47,780 nt of DNA. It comes from Empedobacter brevis NBRC 14943 = ATCC 43319. Its GTDB lineage: Bacteria; Bacteroidota; Bacteroidia; Flavobacteriales; Weeksellaceae. Position numbers and translations under genes: made by a program. The stretch lies in assembly GCF_000382425.1 (NCBI RefSeq), contig NZ_KB908299.1:116838-164617 (forward strand), in the 5' to 3' direction. The notes under the pieces were generated by a model. That model did not search any database. It was not told the origin of the DNA and worked only from the letters and a program-made list of their open reading frames with translations. Below, in pieces: positions 7,146 to 15,991 of this stretch (the stretch's first letter is position 1; each line of letters starts with the position of its first letter).

Positions 7146-7180
7146 GCTGCTAATCATTTTTTAGTGATTAGTGGCTTTTT
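7146..7180 (+). terminator. Terminator of surface operon 1
   Basis: An 11-bp stem (GCTGCTAATCA with TGATTAGTGGC, G-U pairs included) and 8-nt loop, followed by TTTTT. About 70 bp around it recur almost unchanged at 9515-9583, after surface operon 2. Confidence 0.85.
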
Positions 7181-7262
7181 CTGAAAAAAGAATAAAAAGA
7201 TATTAATTAATGTTTTTTCTGAAAATTTAAGATGCTCATAATGAATAAATTTAACAAAAAAA

Positions 7263-7478
7263 AGTAGTCCTTGCTAGACTACTTTTATGCAAAGTTATTC
7301 TTTTTCTTTAAAAAAGCAAATAGTTGAAAAATAATGTTTTAAAGATGATTTTATTGATTTTTTAAAAGTTATATAATTTTTAAAATGCTTATTAAATGTT
7401 TACTTGATTGTAAATCAAAATTATAATGTATTGTATTATAAATCAATTTAATGGACGAATAGTCTAGCAAGGACTATT
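7263..7478. repeat. Invertible promoter segment 2 with flanking recombination sites
   Basis: Same architecture as segment 1. The left site at 7263-7283 is AGTAGTC, core CTTGCTA (7270-7276), GACTACT. The right site at 7458-7478 is AATAGTC, core TAGCAAG (7465-7471), GACTATT. The cores are inverse complements of each other but differ from those of segment 1 at the centre. About 202 bp would flip. The first ~60 bp inside are nearly identical to segment 1 and carry the promoter; the middle has diverged. Confidence 0.88.
7290..7320 (-). promoter_or_regulatory. Consensus promoter inside invertible segment 2 (facing left)
   Basis: On the minus strand TTTG (7317-7320), 19 bp, then TAACTTTG (7290-7297): a full consensus. 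It faces away from the surface genes at 7506 and 8282, so this operon also appears off. In this orientation it would transcribe antisense towards the end of surface operon 1. Confidence 0.85.
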
Positions 7479-7505
7479 TATTAAAATACTTAAACTTTTT
7501 AAATT

Positions 7506-8270
7506 ATGAAAAAGCATTTAATCATTCTGATGTCATTATTTCCGACTGCATCTTTATTTTCACAAGTCGGTGTTAATACAGAAAATCCGCAAGGAGTATT
7601 TCATGTTGATGGAGGAAAAGATAATCCAAGTATAGGAACTCCTTCTATTGTTCAACAAGCAAATGATTTTGTCATTACTTCTTCAGGAAATGTTGGAATA
7701 GGTATAACAAATCCTACTAAAAAATTAGAAATTGTATCGACTATAAGTCCTGTATTTAGATTGAATGATGGTTCTCAACAACCTGGTTACTATATGGTTT
7801 CTGACATAAATGGAAATGGTTCATGGAAATCTCTAACAACATCTATTGTTGGAACATTTCCTACAACAGGCTATAACGGTTCTGTAGCGACAAGTTCAAG
7901 CAATCAAGCTTATACAGGAATTTCTTTAACACTTCCTCCTGGAAGATGGTTGGTATTAACTAATATAATGTTAAAAGCAGATACATCTCCTAATGGCGGT
8001 AATGGAGCTTGGGTTAGATTACAGTGGAGTAGAAGTCAGGGGAGCTCAAGTTCTTCTGGAATAATAGGATCACTCAATTCAGGAATTTTTGTTGCTCCAT
8101 ATGGTAAAGCTTCTGGTAGTACTTTAATTAATAACTCAAGTTCAAGTGATGTAACGTTTTATCTTAATTTATCAGGTACTGATTTATTTGGAGGTTATTC
8201 AGGGAACTGGGATGATTTAGGAGCAAAAAAATGGGGTGAAAATTCAATTATAGCATATCCAGCCAATTAA
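7506..8270 (+). CDS. Secreted/surface protein, paralogue 2 (QVGVNTENP family)
   Basis: 254-residue exported protein. The signal peptide (MKKHLIILMSLFPTASLFS) and first 80 or so residues closely follow the protein at 5723, with [20 protein letters not shown] and a following QQANDFVITSSGNVGIG block. The C-terminal 150 residues are different from the 5723 protein but related to those at 8282, sharing an LPPGRWL/LEPGKWL segment, a STLINN/ATLINN motif and a [24 protein letters not shown] ending. No catalytic motif is seen. It is the first gene of the operon behind invertible segment 2 (right site 27 bp upstream). Confidence 0.85.
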   Translation: MKKHLIILMSLFPTASLFSQVGVNTENPQGVFHVDGGKDNPSIGTPSIVQQANDFVITSSGNVGIGITNPTKKLEIVSTISPVFRLNDGSQQPGYYMVSDINGNGSWKSLTTSIVGTFPTTGYNGSVATSSSNQAYTGISLTLPPGRWLVLTNIMLKADTSPNGGNGAWVRLQWSRSQGSSSSSGIIGSLNSGIFVAPYGKASGSTLINNSSSSDVTFYLNLSGTDLFGGYSGNWDDLGAKKWGENSIIAYPAN

Positions 8271-8281
8271 ATTGAAATAAT

Positions 8282-9049
8282 ATGAAAAAATATTTATGTT
8301 CATGTCTTCTTGTATCGACTGTATTTTCATTTTCGCAAGTCGGTGTCAATACAGAAAATCCGCAAGTGATATTTCATGTTGATGGAGGGAAAGATAATCC
8401 AACTACAGAAGCGCCTTCTGTTGTTCACCAAGCAAATGATTTTGCAATTACTTCTACAGGGAATGTTGGAATAGGGGATATTACTCCAATAACAAAATTC
8501 TCTATTAACTCCTCTTTTCGAAATGGATTTAGATTGTCTGATGGAACTCAAGGAGAAGGGAAATTATTACAAAGCTTAAATATACAAGGAGATATAGCTT
8601 GGAAAGATAGAAAGACAGTCAAAATTGTAAATCAGGATGGGAGTGGATTTAGTGGAAGAGTAGATGCTGATATGCAATATGTTTCAAGAAAAATAACTTT
8701 AGAACCTGGTAAATGGTTAATACGAACAAATATACTTTTACTAGCCTCAAATAATGGAACGATTAATAATGGTTTTTATGCAAAATTAGCATGGGCAGAA
8801 TTTAATGGCACAGATTATTTTGTTTCTAATGACATTATATATGGTAATGAATTTGGAGGTTTATATGTGTTAAGATTTGGAATTGCTGAAGGGGCAACAT
8901 TAATTAATAATACCTCCCCATTCCCTAAAACTTACTATCTAGTAACAAAGAAGCCTACTTTTTTTGGAAATTATGATCAAAATTCTTCTTGGAATACACT
9001 TGGTGGTGGATGGGGAGAGACATCAATATTAGCTTTTCCTGCAGATTAG
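8282..9049 (+). CDS. Secreted/surface protein, paralogue 3 (QVGVNTENP family)
   Basis: 255-residue exported protein, second gene of surface operon 2, 11 bp after its paralogue. It has its own signal peptide ([18 protein letters not shown]) followed by [20 protein letters not shown]. It shares the conserved N-terminal region with both paralogues and the [12 protein letters not shown] ending with the protein at 7506. The central region (about 85-220) diverges. The pair at 7506 and 8282 probably arose by tandem duplication. Role unknown; a surface or secreted location is inferred from the signal peptide. Confidence 0.85.
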   Translation: MKKYLCSCLLVSTVFSFSQVGVNTENPQVIFHVDGGKDNPTTEAPSVVHQANDFAITSTGNVGIGDITPITKFSINSSFRNGFRLSDGTQGEGKLLQSLNIQGDIAWKDRKTVKIVNQDGSGFSGRVDADMQYVSRKITLEPGKWLIRTNILLLASNNGTINNGFYAKLAWAEFNGTDYFVSNDIIYGNEFGGLYVLRFGIAEGATLINNTSPFPKTYYLVTKKPTFFGNYDQNSSWNTLGGGWGETSILAFPAD

Positions 9050-9051
9050 AT

Positions 9052-9501
9052 ATGATGCTAAATTTTAAAGAAATAGATATAGGAAAGCTATTAAATCAAC
9101 TTGTAACTGAACAAGAAATATCTATTGCTCGTGTGTGTAATTTTATGAAATGCACAGAGAAAGAAGTCGAAGAAATGTATAAAATGAAAAGCTTAGATAC
9201 AGAGGTTTTACTAAAGTGGAGTAAGCTTTTAGAGTATGATTTCTTTCGTCTTTATTCGCAACACTTGATTTTATATGCACCAATAGGTAAAAAGATTTAT
9301 ACAGAAGAAGAAGAAAATAGAAATAATTCTTCTTCTCTACCTAGGTTTCGTAAAAATGTTTACACAAAAGAAGTCATAGATTATATTTTAAATAAAATAA
9401 AAACAGGTGAAATGAAAAAATCTGAAATAATAGAACGCTATAATATTCCAAAAACAACTTTGTATAAATGGATTAGTAAATATAATAATTCAACAAAATA
9501 G
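9052..9501 (+). CDS. Two-domain helix-turn-helix protein, paralogue 2
   Basis: 149-residue paralogue of the protein at 6675. The N-terminal helical domain contains RVCNFMKCTEKEVEEMYKMK and the WSKLLEYDFFRLYSQHLI block. The C-terminal HTH (about 105-146) ends IPKTTLYKWISKYN. I chose the ATG at 9052, just after the stop of the upstream gene, because the longer frame starting at 8989 would run inside that gene and its first 21 residues do not match the paralogue. It closes the second phase-variable operon, so each invertible promoter controls one such protein. Confidence 0.82.
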   Translation: MMLNFKEIDIGKLLNQLVTEQEISIARVCNFMKCTEKEVEEMYKMKSLDTEVLLKWSKLLEYDFFRLYSQHLILYAPIGKKIYTEEEENRNNSSSLPRFRKNVYTKEVIDYILNKIKTGEMKKSEIIERYNIPKTTLYKWISKYNNSTK

Positions 9502-9548
9502 AATGTACTCTCTAATTACTAATTATAACCTATTCTAATTAACCATTA

Positions 9549-9583
9549 GCTGCTAATCATTTTATAGTGATTAGTGGCTTTTT
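9549..9583 (+). terminator. Terminator of surface operon 2
   Basis: Same 11-bp stem as at 7146-7180 (GCTGCTAATCA with TGATTAGTGGC) followed by TTTTT. The preceding 35 bp also match the copy after operon 1, which marks the edge of the operon duplication. Confidence 0.85.
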
Positions 9584-9596
9584 AAAACTCAAATCA

Positions 9597-9917
9597 ATGA
9601 AAACCAAAATAAACTACAAAACACTTTATACAGATATAATAAATGATATTTATCCAAATAAATTATTACAATGTCAAGAAATTCTAGATAAGCAAGTTTT
9701 AAATATTTTAGATATTTTAGAATTAAATAAATTAATTTTTGGAGATGAGTATAAAAATAACATCGAAGTAAATCAAAAATTCAAATCTTATTCAAGACAA
9801 GATATTTTATTGATATTGGATTATCAGAGAAAAAATCAATTAAATAACTCTCAATTAGCGAATCATTTTAATTTAAGTAGAAATACTGTTGCTAAATGGA
9901 AGAAAGTATTTATTTAG
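9597..9917 (+). CDS. Small HTH protein
   Basis: 106-residue protein with a C-terminal helix-turn-helix (about residues 73-105, including NNSQLANHFNLSRNTVAKWK) of the kind found in transposase OrfA proteins and related regulators. The N-terminal part is helical and unrecognised. The start is the ATG at 9597: an earlier in-frame ATG at 9567 lies inside the operon terminator. It follows that terminator directly. No transposase partner or terminal inverted repeats are seen, so it is either a regulator or what is left of an insertion sequence. Confidence 0.6.
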   Translation: MKTKINYKTLYTDIINDIYPNKLLQCQEILDKQVLNILDILELNKLIFGDEYKNNIEVNQKFKSYSRQDILLILDYQRKNQLNNSQLANHFNLSRNTVAKWKKVFI

Positions 9918-10238
9918 TTCTAAAAAAAAAATACTGAATATATCCAAAACAATGTCAAAAATTATAAAATTTATGAGAAAAGATTCCTGTATAAAAGATT
10001 TAATATTACTTTTATAGTAGTATAATATTGGTTATTCTTTTTATTACGAATATTTAAATTAGATAACTATATACTTGAATGTACCTAATAGTTCTATTTG
10101 ATATATTTCATATATCCAACAAATATATTTTAGTTTTGATATTCTCAAAATGTTTACAGAATTTACTTATATATTCAATTTCATGATGATTTGGATATGA
10201 TGAATATGTTTTAGAGTAGTGTTATGGTGTTTCGTTTA
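9918..10238. other. Gene-free stretch
   Basis: AT-rich DNA between the small HTH gene and the decayed esterase. No open frame, RNA-like hairpin or consensus promoter stands out. Confidence 0.5.
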
Positions 10239-11221
10239 TTACAAGCAGTTTTGTATTTTATTAGTCAGCCTTTTTGTTAATTCAGTACTTTTTACTATGG
10301 TTAATTTTTCATCGTTTGATACACTTTTTAAAGCTTCACGATAGACAGTTTTTGCTTCTGATGTACGGTTTAAATGGAATAAAGCATCTCCTTTAACTTC
10401 AAGATGTCCCCAAAAACCAGGAAATGATTTTAATCTTTTTTCTTGTTCTTCCAAGATATTTCGCCACTCCCATTCATCATATATATGGTTAAGTCCCAAT
10501 CCAAAACCGACTTTAGGTGTTGCGTTGTGGCTGAATCTTTCCAAATCCATAAAACGGAATCAGGTTGTCTTTGAGTTGCTCCATAATTTTCGGGCATCAA
10601 AAATATAATCTCTCAGAGAAATTTCATTCCATCTTTTATCTCCTACAGCCAAATAAAAATGACCTGAAACCGTATTAATTTTGTCATGCATAATAAGAAG
10701 CATATCTTTTTCATTAGGCCAGTAAGCGGGACTGATAGCAATGCACGAATTAAATAACGCATTATTTTTTAGAAAGGAATAGGTTGCAAAATAACCTCCA
10801 AAAGAATGTCTAGCTATCGTTTTTTTTTGGGAACTACTGTACCTAAGCATAGGAATAACTTCTTCTGTAAGGAATTTATATAATTTATCTTTTTCAAGAA
10901 GTTCTTTATTTCTATCTTCCTGCATTATTCCAGCTAAATAGCTTTGAGGTATTTCTTTGAAAACCATTAAATTGTTGGCAGATTGCAAGAATATCCCGTT
11001 AATATTTTTGTCATCCGCATCCATATATACAATACAATTGTTGCCACGGGCTTCGTCTTTTACTTTTAAAGATTTTGTGACAATTATTTTCCATTCTGTT
11101 TCAAAGATTTTAGAGTGAATCGTTATTATATCAGATTTTGCTAACTGTGAATAGTCTTGTGTAAAACAAAAATTTTAAACTATAATGGCAATAAGAAAAT
11201 GAATACAGCTTGTTTTTTCAT
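10239..11221 (-). pseudogene. Decayed alpha/beta-hydrolase (putative esterase)
   Basis: Remnant of a secreted esterase of the alpha/beta-hydrolase fold, in pieces. A signal-peptide start (MKKQAVFIFLLPL at 11221 downwards) runs into a TAG. The next frame resumes before FTQDYSQLAKSD and continues through GNNCIVYMDADD, HSFGGYFATYSF and CIAISPAYWP. A frameshift near 10575 ends that frame at 10560, and a C-terminal piece (10550-10239, with NHIYDEWEW) lies in another frame. The nucleophile elbow has also lost its first glycine (ARHSFGG where GHSFGG is usual). Three separate lesions make function unlikely. The family is inferred from the elbow and the fold-typical blocks. Confidence 0.8.
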
Positions 11222-11964
11222 AAAAGTGTTTTAAAATGCTTCACTAATATAAATACATTAGTGAATGTACCAAGTGATTTTTCTTTAAAAAGGTTACGTT
11301 TTCCGTAAGAATTATTTTAAATCTTTTCATGGTTTCTTTAAAAATGAAAACATTAACTGAACATTTATAAGCTACTCCTATTATGGAAAATATTATTTGT
11401 CTTAGGATGCAATTGATTCAAATTTTGAAAGTAAAGAAACAAGATTACATATCCTTGAAAATCTCAAAGAATATGGAGCTACAAGTGTAAGTAGTCCTTG
11501 TAAATCATTTATTGTTTTTATTTACCCTAATAAAAACTTTTTCTTATATAGTTAAAGATGATTTCTGTTTTTCAATTTGTCTAATTGTACAAGATAATAA
11601 AACTTTTAATCAAGTTGAAAAACTATTTAAGAGCAAAAGAGTTAGATAATAATAAACTACAGAAAGAATGGGGTATTATTCTAATCAATAGTATCATCTA
11701 AAATCTCATAATATAAAATAAAAGTTTATAAAAGTTGCATAAATATTTTTTATCAAGTATAACTAATTTAGAGTCACTTGTTAAATCAATTGATTTAGGA
11801 AATCTCCGAACCACAATAAAATAATCTAAATAAACAAATAGCTTAAATACAAAATGATATAAGAATAACAAAATTTAGATAATTAGCTAGATTTTTTGCA
11901 ACTTAATAAAGTTACGTTTTTAAATTTAAAAACTAGTTGAATTTAATCAAAAACAATATAGATT
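11222..11964. other. Gene-poor stretch with coding debris
   Basis: No intact gene. On the plus strand, frames at about 11407-11493 (reading roughly DSNFESKETRLHILENLKEY) and 11560-11647 look like protein-coding debris interrupted by stops and frameshifts, so a small gene probably decayed here. Its family is not recognisable. Confidence 0.35.
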
Positions 11965-12210
11965 ATGAAGATTAAATTCAACAGTAAAAAACAAATTACA
12001 TGTACTTTTGACCATGGAAATGTTATTAAAGAGTCATCAACAAATTTTGAATTTAGTTATGAAAATAATAATACTAATTCAAGTAATTTTTCAATGATTA
12101 AAACTCTTACAACATTTGAAAGTTTGATCTCTCTCTTTCAATTATTCAAAGAACTTATTGTTTTAATTTTTAGTAAACTACTAATGTTTATACTATTTAG
12201 TATTAATTAA
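11965..12210 (+). CDS. Hypothetical small protein (81 aa)
   Basis: An open frame with ATG start. The N-terminal 45 residues are polar and Asn/Ser-rich; the C-terminal 30 are hydrophobic (ELIVLIFSKLLMFILFSI) and could form one membrane segment. No family is recognised. The region around it is decayed, so it may be spurious. Confidence 0.25.
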   Translation: MKIKFNSKKQITCTFDHGNVIKESSTNFEFSYENNNTNSSNFSMIKTLTTFESLISLFQLFKELIVLIFSKLLMFILFSIN

Positions 12211-12678
12211 AAATTTGTATTTAAATATTATTTGTAATTAATAAAACTAACTTCATGTTTATAACACGTTGATTTCGAGCAGTAAAATGTTTTTTTTTTT
12301 AAAAATAGGCTTAAAATTTATTTTTCTTCATTGTCAGCCTCACAATTATTTAATAAGACAATAATTCAAAATAGTTTTAAATCAAAAGAAAATAAAGGTT
12401 TCATTTAACTAATATGTTAATCTATACGAAGGTTTTTTGTAAACATTTCTATCTAAGTATAAAATATGTTTTATAAAATCATTTATCGTTATTTGTGTAT
12501 GTTTATCAATTATTAAAAAAAATGGCATTTTAATTGATTGATGTTTTAATGAAATCATATTTAAAACAAATAAATCTCAGTAGGGTAATTACTTTTATGT
12601 CGATTTTATTTTTTGAGTTTCCTTATCGTGTTGTTGTCAATTCTTATTCATTAACATTTACTAATTAATAAATTGCAT
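12211..12678. other. Upstream region of the catalase gene
   Basis: 468 bp without a gene, strongly AT-rich, with a T10 run at 12291-12300. It must hold the catalase promoter, but I see no perfect TAnnTTTG box and no recognisable regulator site. Confidence 0.4.
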
Positions 12679-14802
12679 ATGAAAAAATCTAAAAATCCAG
12701 ATCTTAAAACTGAACAATTGAGTCAGTTTACAGTTGATAACTCCAATCAAAAATTAACAACCAATGATGGAGTTTCTATACACGATAATAATAATACATT
12801 AAAAGTCGGAGATAGAGGACCTTCCCTACAGCAAGACCATATTTATTTTGACAAGTTGGGTCATTTTGACCGAGAAAGAATACCTGAACGTGTTGTACAT
12901 GCACGAGGTAGTGGAGCTCATGGAATATTGGAAATTAATGAGGATATAAGTGAATATACATGTGCAAAATTTCTTCAAAAAGGTAAAACAACACCACTAT
13001 TTATACGTTTTTCAACTGTTGCAGGATTTAAGGGATCTACAGATTTAGCAAGAGATGTTAGAGGCTTTTCGGTAAAGTTCTATACAGAAGATGGTAATTA
13101 TGATTTAGTTGGAAATAATATACCTGTATTTTTTATTCAGGATGCTATGAATTTCCCTGATTTAATACATGCAGTTAAACCAGAGCCTGATAAAGAAATT
13201 CCTCAAGCGGCTTCTGCGCACGATACTTTTTGGGATTTTATTTCATTGATGCCAGAATCAGCACATATGATTATGTGGGCAATGTCTGATAGAGCAATTC
13301 CTCGTAGTCTGAGAATGATGGAGGGATTTGGAGTACATACATTTAAGTTGGTTAATCAAGAAGGTAAAGCAACTTTTGTTAAATTCCATTGGAAACCTAA
13401 ATTAGGAGTGCATTCTGTTGCATGGAATGAAGCTCAAAAAATATCAGGATTTAATTCTGACTTTCATCGTCAAGATTTATGGGAAGCTATTGATGAAGGA
13501 AATTTTCCGCAATGGGATTTAGGTGTTCAGCTAATACCTGAAGAAGATGAATTAAAATATTCTTTTGATATTTTGGATGCTACGAAATTGGTTCCAGAAG
13601 AATTAGTTCCTGTAAAGATAATTGGCACAATGACACTTAATCGTAATCCCGACAATTTTTTTGCTGAAACTGAACAAGTAGCTTTTGATCCAGGTAGAAT
13701 CATTCCTGGTATTGATTTATCTGATGATCCTTTATTGCAAGGTCGTATTTTTTCGTATATGGATACACAGAATTATAGATTAGGTGGAGGAAACTTCCAT
13801 GAAATTCCTATTAATAGATCATTAAACCAAAAACATAATAATCAAAAAGATGGAACAGGGAGAATTGATATACTGAAAGGAGGAGTTAGTTATTTTCCGA
13901 ATAGTAAAGCTTCTGGTTGTCCTTATCATGCAATGTTAAAGGGAGAAGAAGGTTTTCAATCTCATGAACAAAAGGTAGAAGGGAAGAAAGTGAGGGCTAG
14001 ATCTGATTCTTTTGCTGATCATTTCTCGCAAGCAACTTTGTTTTTTAATTCTCAATCGGAGCCAGAAAAGCAACATATTGTAGATGCTTTTAGTTTTGAG
14101 CTGAGTAAGGTTTCTGATCCAAAAATTAGAGAAAGACAAACCGCGATACTTTATCAAATTGATAAAACTTTAGCTCAAAAAGTAGGAGATAATCTTGGTA
14201 TAATACCTCCAAAAGAATTGGATGAGTTGACATTAAGTTTTGTAAGGCAAAATCACCCTAATTATCCCTTGAAGTCTAAAAAACAAGAACTAAAATCTTC
14301 AGATGCGCTTAGTATGAAGGTAAAAGAAGGAGAAGGAAATATTAAAACCAGAAAAGTTGCCTTTTTAGTGGATAATGGGGTTTCTAAAAAAAGTGTAGAT
14401 CAATTAAAAAAAGTATTAGAAAAGGAAGGAGCTGAAGCGGTATTAATTTCATCTAAAGTGGGCGAATTAACCTATGAAGAAGGAAGTAAAGAAAAGATTT
14501 CGCATAGCTATCGTACAGATCCATCTGTTTGTTATGACGCCGTTTATACACCATCAGGTAAATCAATAGAATCTTTAAAATTGAATCCAGATTATTATGA
14601 ATTTATTAATGATTCTTACAGACATTGTAAAATCTTATTATTTGCAAAAGGAACTGGTTCTTTAATGAATAATTCATTTGTAAGACTTGATAGAGGAGTA
14701 GTTTTAGAAGATGAAAATGAGGATTGGATTGCAGATTTTATTGAGGCAATGAAATTACATCGTATTTGGGATCGTGAAGAAAAAAGGAAGGTTCCCTCTT
14801 AA
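12679..14802 (+). CDS. katE: Large-subunit heme catalase (HPII/KatE type)
   Basis: 707-residue clade 2 catalase that disproportionates hydrogen peroxide to water and oxygen. The catalase core occupies roughly residues 25-520: distal H74 in [13 protein letters not shown]147 in [11 protein letters not shown], and the proximal heme tyrosine near Y360 in [10 protein letters not shown]-terminal domain (about 555-700), related to class I glutamine amidotransferase folds and without catalytic function in this family, begins [13 protein letters not shown] set the start at the ATG at 12679 rather than the TTG two codons upstream. It heads a cluster of stress-type genes (14841-15914) on the same strand. 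Heme binding and likely tetramerisation are family knowledge. Confidence 0.96.
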   Translation: MKKSKNPDLKTEQLSQFTVDNSNQKLTTNDGVSIHDNNNTLKVGDRGPSLQQDHIYFDKLGHFDRERIPERVVHARGSGAHGILEINEDISEYTCAKFLQKGKTTPLFIRFSTVAGFKGSTDLARDVRGFSVKFYTEDGNYDLVGNNIPVFFIQDAMNFPDLIHAVKPEPDKEIPQAASAHDTFWDFISLMPESAHMIMWAMSDRAIPRSLRMMEGFGVHTFKLVNQEGKATFVKFHWKPKLGVHSVAWNEAQKISGFNSDFHRQDLWEAIDEGNFPQWDLGVQLIPEEDELKYSFDILDATKLVPEELVPVKIIGTMTLNRNPDNFFAETEQVAFDPGRIIPGIDLSDDPLLQGRIFSYMDTQNYRLGGGNFHEIPINRSLNQKHNNQKDGTGRIDILKGGVSYFPNSKASGCPYHAMLKGEEGFQSHEQKVEGKKVRARSDSFADHFSQATLFFNSQSEPEKQHIVDAFSFELSKVSDPKIRERQTAILYQIDKTLAQKVGDNLGIIPPKELDELTLSFVRQNHPNYPLKSKKQELKSSDALSMKVKEGEGNIKTRKVAFLVDNGVSKKSVDQLKKVLEKEGAEAVLISSKVGELTYEEGSKEKISHSYRTDPSVCYDAVYTPSGKSIESLKLNPDYYEFINDSYRHCKILLFAKGTGSLMNNSFVRLDRGVVLEDENEDWIADFIEAMKLHRIWDREEKRKVPS

Positions 14803-14840
14803 TAAATGTATAACGTGATATAATTTTAAAATTTAGATGA

Positions 14841-15074
14841 ATGATATTACAACTTAGTCCTACAATACTTGTTGATACCCCTATTGGTAGAGGTCATACT
14901 ATTTTTATAATTGATTATGGAATGCATCAAAATTCGTGTTGGGTTGTGACGATGGAAAAAAATGGTATTGTAAAACATTTTGATAGCAATGACATTATAG
15001 TTTGTACAAATTTTACTTTTCATATCAATGAGGAGAAAAATTGTTTTAATCACAATCTAGAAATAAAAAAATAA
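14841..15074 (+). CDS. Small conserved hypothetical protein (77 aa)
   Basis: Residues 1-55 follow a pattern I recall from small proteins of unknown function (xLDTPxGxGxxxFxIDYGxxxxxxWVV, ending in an acidic or Asn-rich strand): here PTILVDTPIGRGHTIFIIDY and NSCWVVTMEKNG. It has no signal or membrane segment, so it is probably cytoplasmic and beta-rich. It lies between the catalase gene and the PNPOx-like gene, with 4 bp before the next start, so it is probably in one transcript with them. Confidence 0.65.
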   Translation: MILQLSPTILVDTPIGRGHTIFIIDYGMHQNSCWVVTMEKNGIVKHFDSNDIIVCTNFTFHINEEKNCFNHNLEIKK

Positions 15075-15078
15075 AATT

Positions 15079-15594
15079 ATGGGAAATGCACAGTCACCGA
15101 CAGAAAATTTGAGCGGAAATAAAGCCATTGAAAAGATAAAATCTATTGCTGAAACTGCCCGAACTTGCTTTTTTACCACCAATATTGGCGGTAATACTAC
15201 GAGCAGACCAATGGCTCTTCAAGAAGTAGATGAGGTTGGTAATCTCTGGTTCTTGAGTGACGTTCGTTCACTGAAAAATGATGAAATTGAAGCCAATCCT
15301 AATGTAGAACTGTATTTTATGAATAATTCTAAATACGAATACATCTTTATTAAAGGAAAAGCCAGTGCTTCACAAGATAAAACCTTAATTGAAAAATATT
15401 GGACCAATTTTGCAAATTCTTGGTTTGATGGCAAAGACGATCCTAATATCAGTGTAATAAAAGTTTCGCCGAACGATGGCTATTATTACGAAACCAAAGA
15501 CAATAAATTTATTGCCATGTCGAAAATGCTTTTTGCCGCCGTTACGGGAAGTCCAGTTGAAGATGGAGGTGTAGAAGGTGAGTTAAGTATATAA
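15079..15594 (+). CDS. Pyridoxamine 5'-phosphate oxidase-like general stress protein
   Basis: 171-residue protein of the split-barrel flavin-binding fold (general stress protein 26 group). The family blocks are visible: ARTCFFTTNIGGNTTSRPMA (residues about 28-47), LWFLSDVRSLKNDEI near 56-70, ANPNVELYFMNN, and YIFIKGKASASQD near 94-106. Members bind FMN or related cofactors; the substrate is not defined. It follows the small gene at 14841 by 4 bp and the catalase further upstream, which fits a stress-response cluster. The start is the ATG at 15079. Confidence 0.9.
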   Translation: MGNAQSPTENLSGNKAIEKIKSIAETARTCFFTTNIGGNTTSRPMALQEVDEVGNLWFLSDVRSLKNDEIEANPNVELYFMNNSKYEYIFIKGKASASQDKTLIEKYWTNFANSWFDGKDDPNISVIKVSPNDGYYYETKDNKFIAMSKMLFAAVTGSPVEDGGVEGELSI

Positions 15595-15662
15595 GCTTGA
15601 TTAATTATTGATCTTTCAACAAGAAATTATTACATCTATTTATTAACATTAAAATATATATT

Positions 15663-15914
15663 ATGGGAATTTTAACATGGATTATTTTCGGCCTTATAGC
15701 CGGAGCAATAGCAAAAGCAATACACCCTGGTAACGATCCAGGTGGTTGGATAGTAACAATAATTATTGGGATTATAGGTGCGGTAGTTGGAGGTTGGCTT
15801 GGATCGATGCTTTTAGGTGTTGATGTAAGCGGATTTAATATTTCTAGTTTTTTAGTTGCAATTGCTGGAGCAGTTTTGTGTCTAGCAGTGTACAGAATGA
15901 TATCGAAAAAATAG
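15663..15914 (+). CDS. GlsB/YeaQ/YmgE family stress membrane protein
   Basis: 83-residue inner-membrane protein of the transglycosylase-associated family. It is composed of three hydrophobic segments (residues about 3-20, 27-48 and 58-77) rich in glycine, with the family opening ILTWIIFGLIAGAIAKAI and the HPGNDPGGW loop followed by a GIIGAVVGGWLG segment. The biochemical function is unknown; members are induced by stress in several bacteria. It has its own strong terminator at 15943. Confidence 0.93.
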   Translation: MGILTWIIFGLIAGAIAKAIHPGNDPGGWIVTIIIGIIGAVVGGWLGSMLLGVDVSGFNISSFLVAIAGAVLCLAVYRMISKK

Positions 15915-15942
15915 ACTGTCTAATTAACGATTAAAATATTGT

Positions 15943-15966
15943 AAAGTCTCAGAGCTCTGAGACTTT
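15943..15966 (+). terminator. Terminator after the stress cluster
   Basis: A perfect 24-bp palindrome (arm AAAGTCTCAGAG) followed by further T. It separates the stress cluster from the SDR gene. Confidence 0.85.
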
Positions 15967-15991
15967 TTGTTTAATATTACTATTTATAATT

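Noticed and set aside
8327-8551. Antisense open frames inside the surface, catalase, ligase and helicase genes
   Set aside because: They overlap well-supported genes completely and show no family features.
11490-11505. AGTAGTCCTTG, an 11-base match to the left arm and core of the invertible sites
   Set aside because: The second arm (GACTA) is absent, there is no inverted partner nearby, and it lies in coding debris, so it is probably a chance match.
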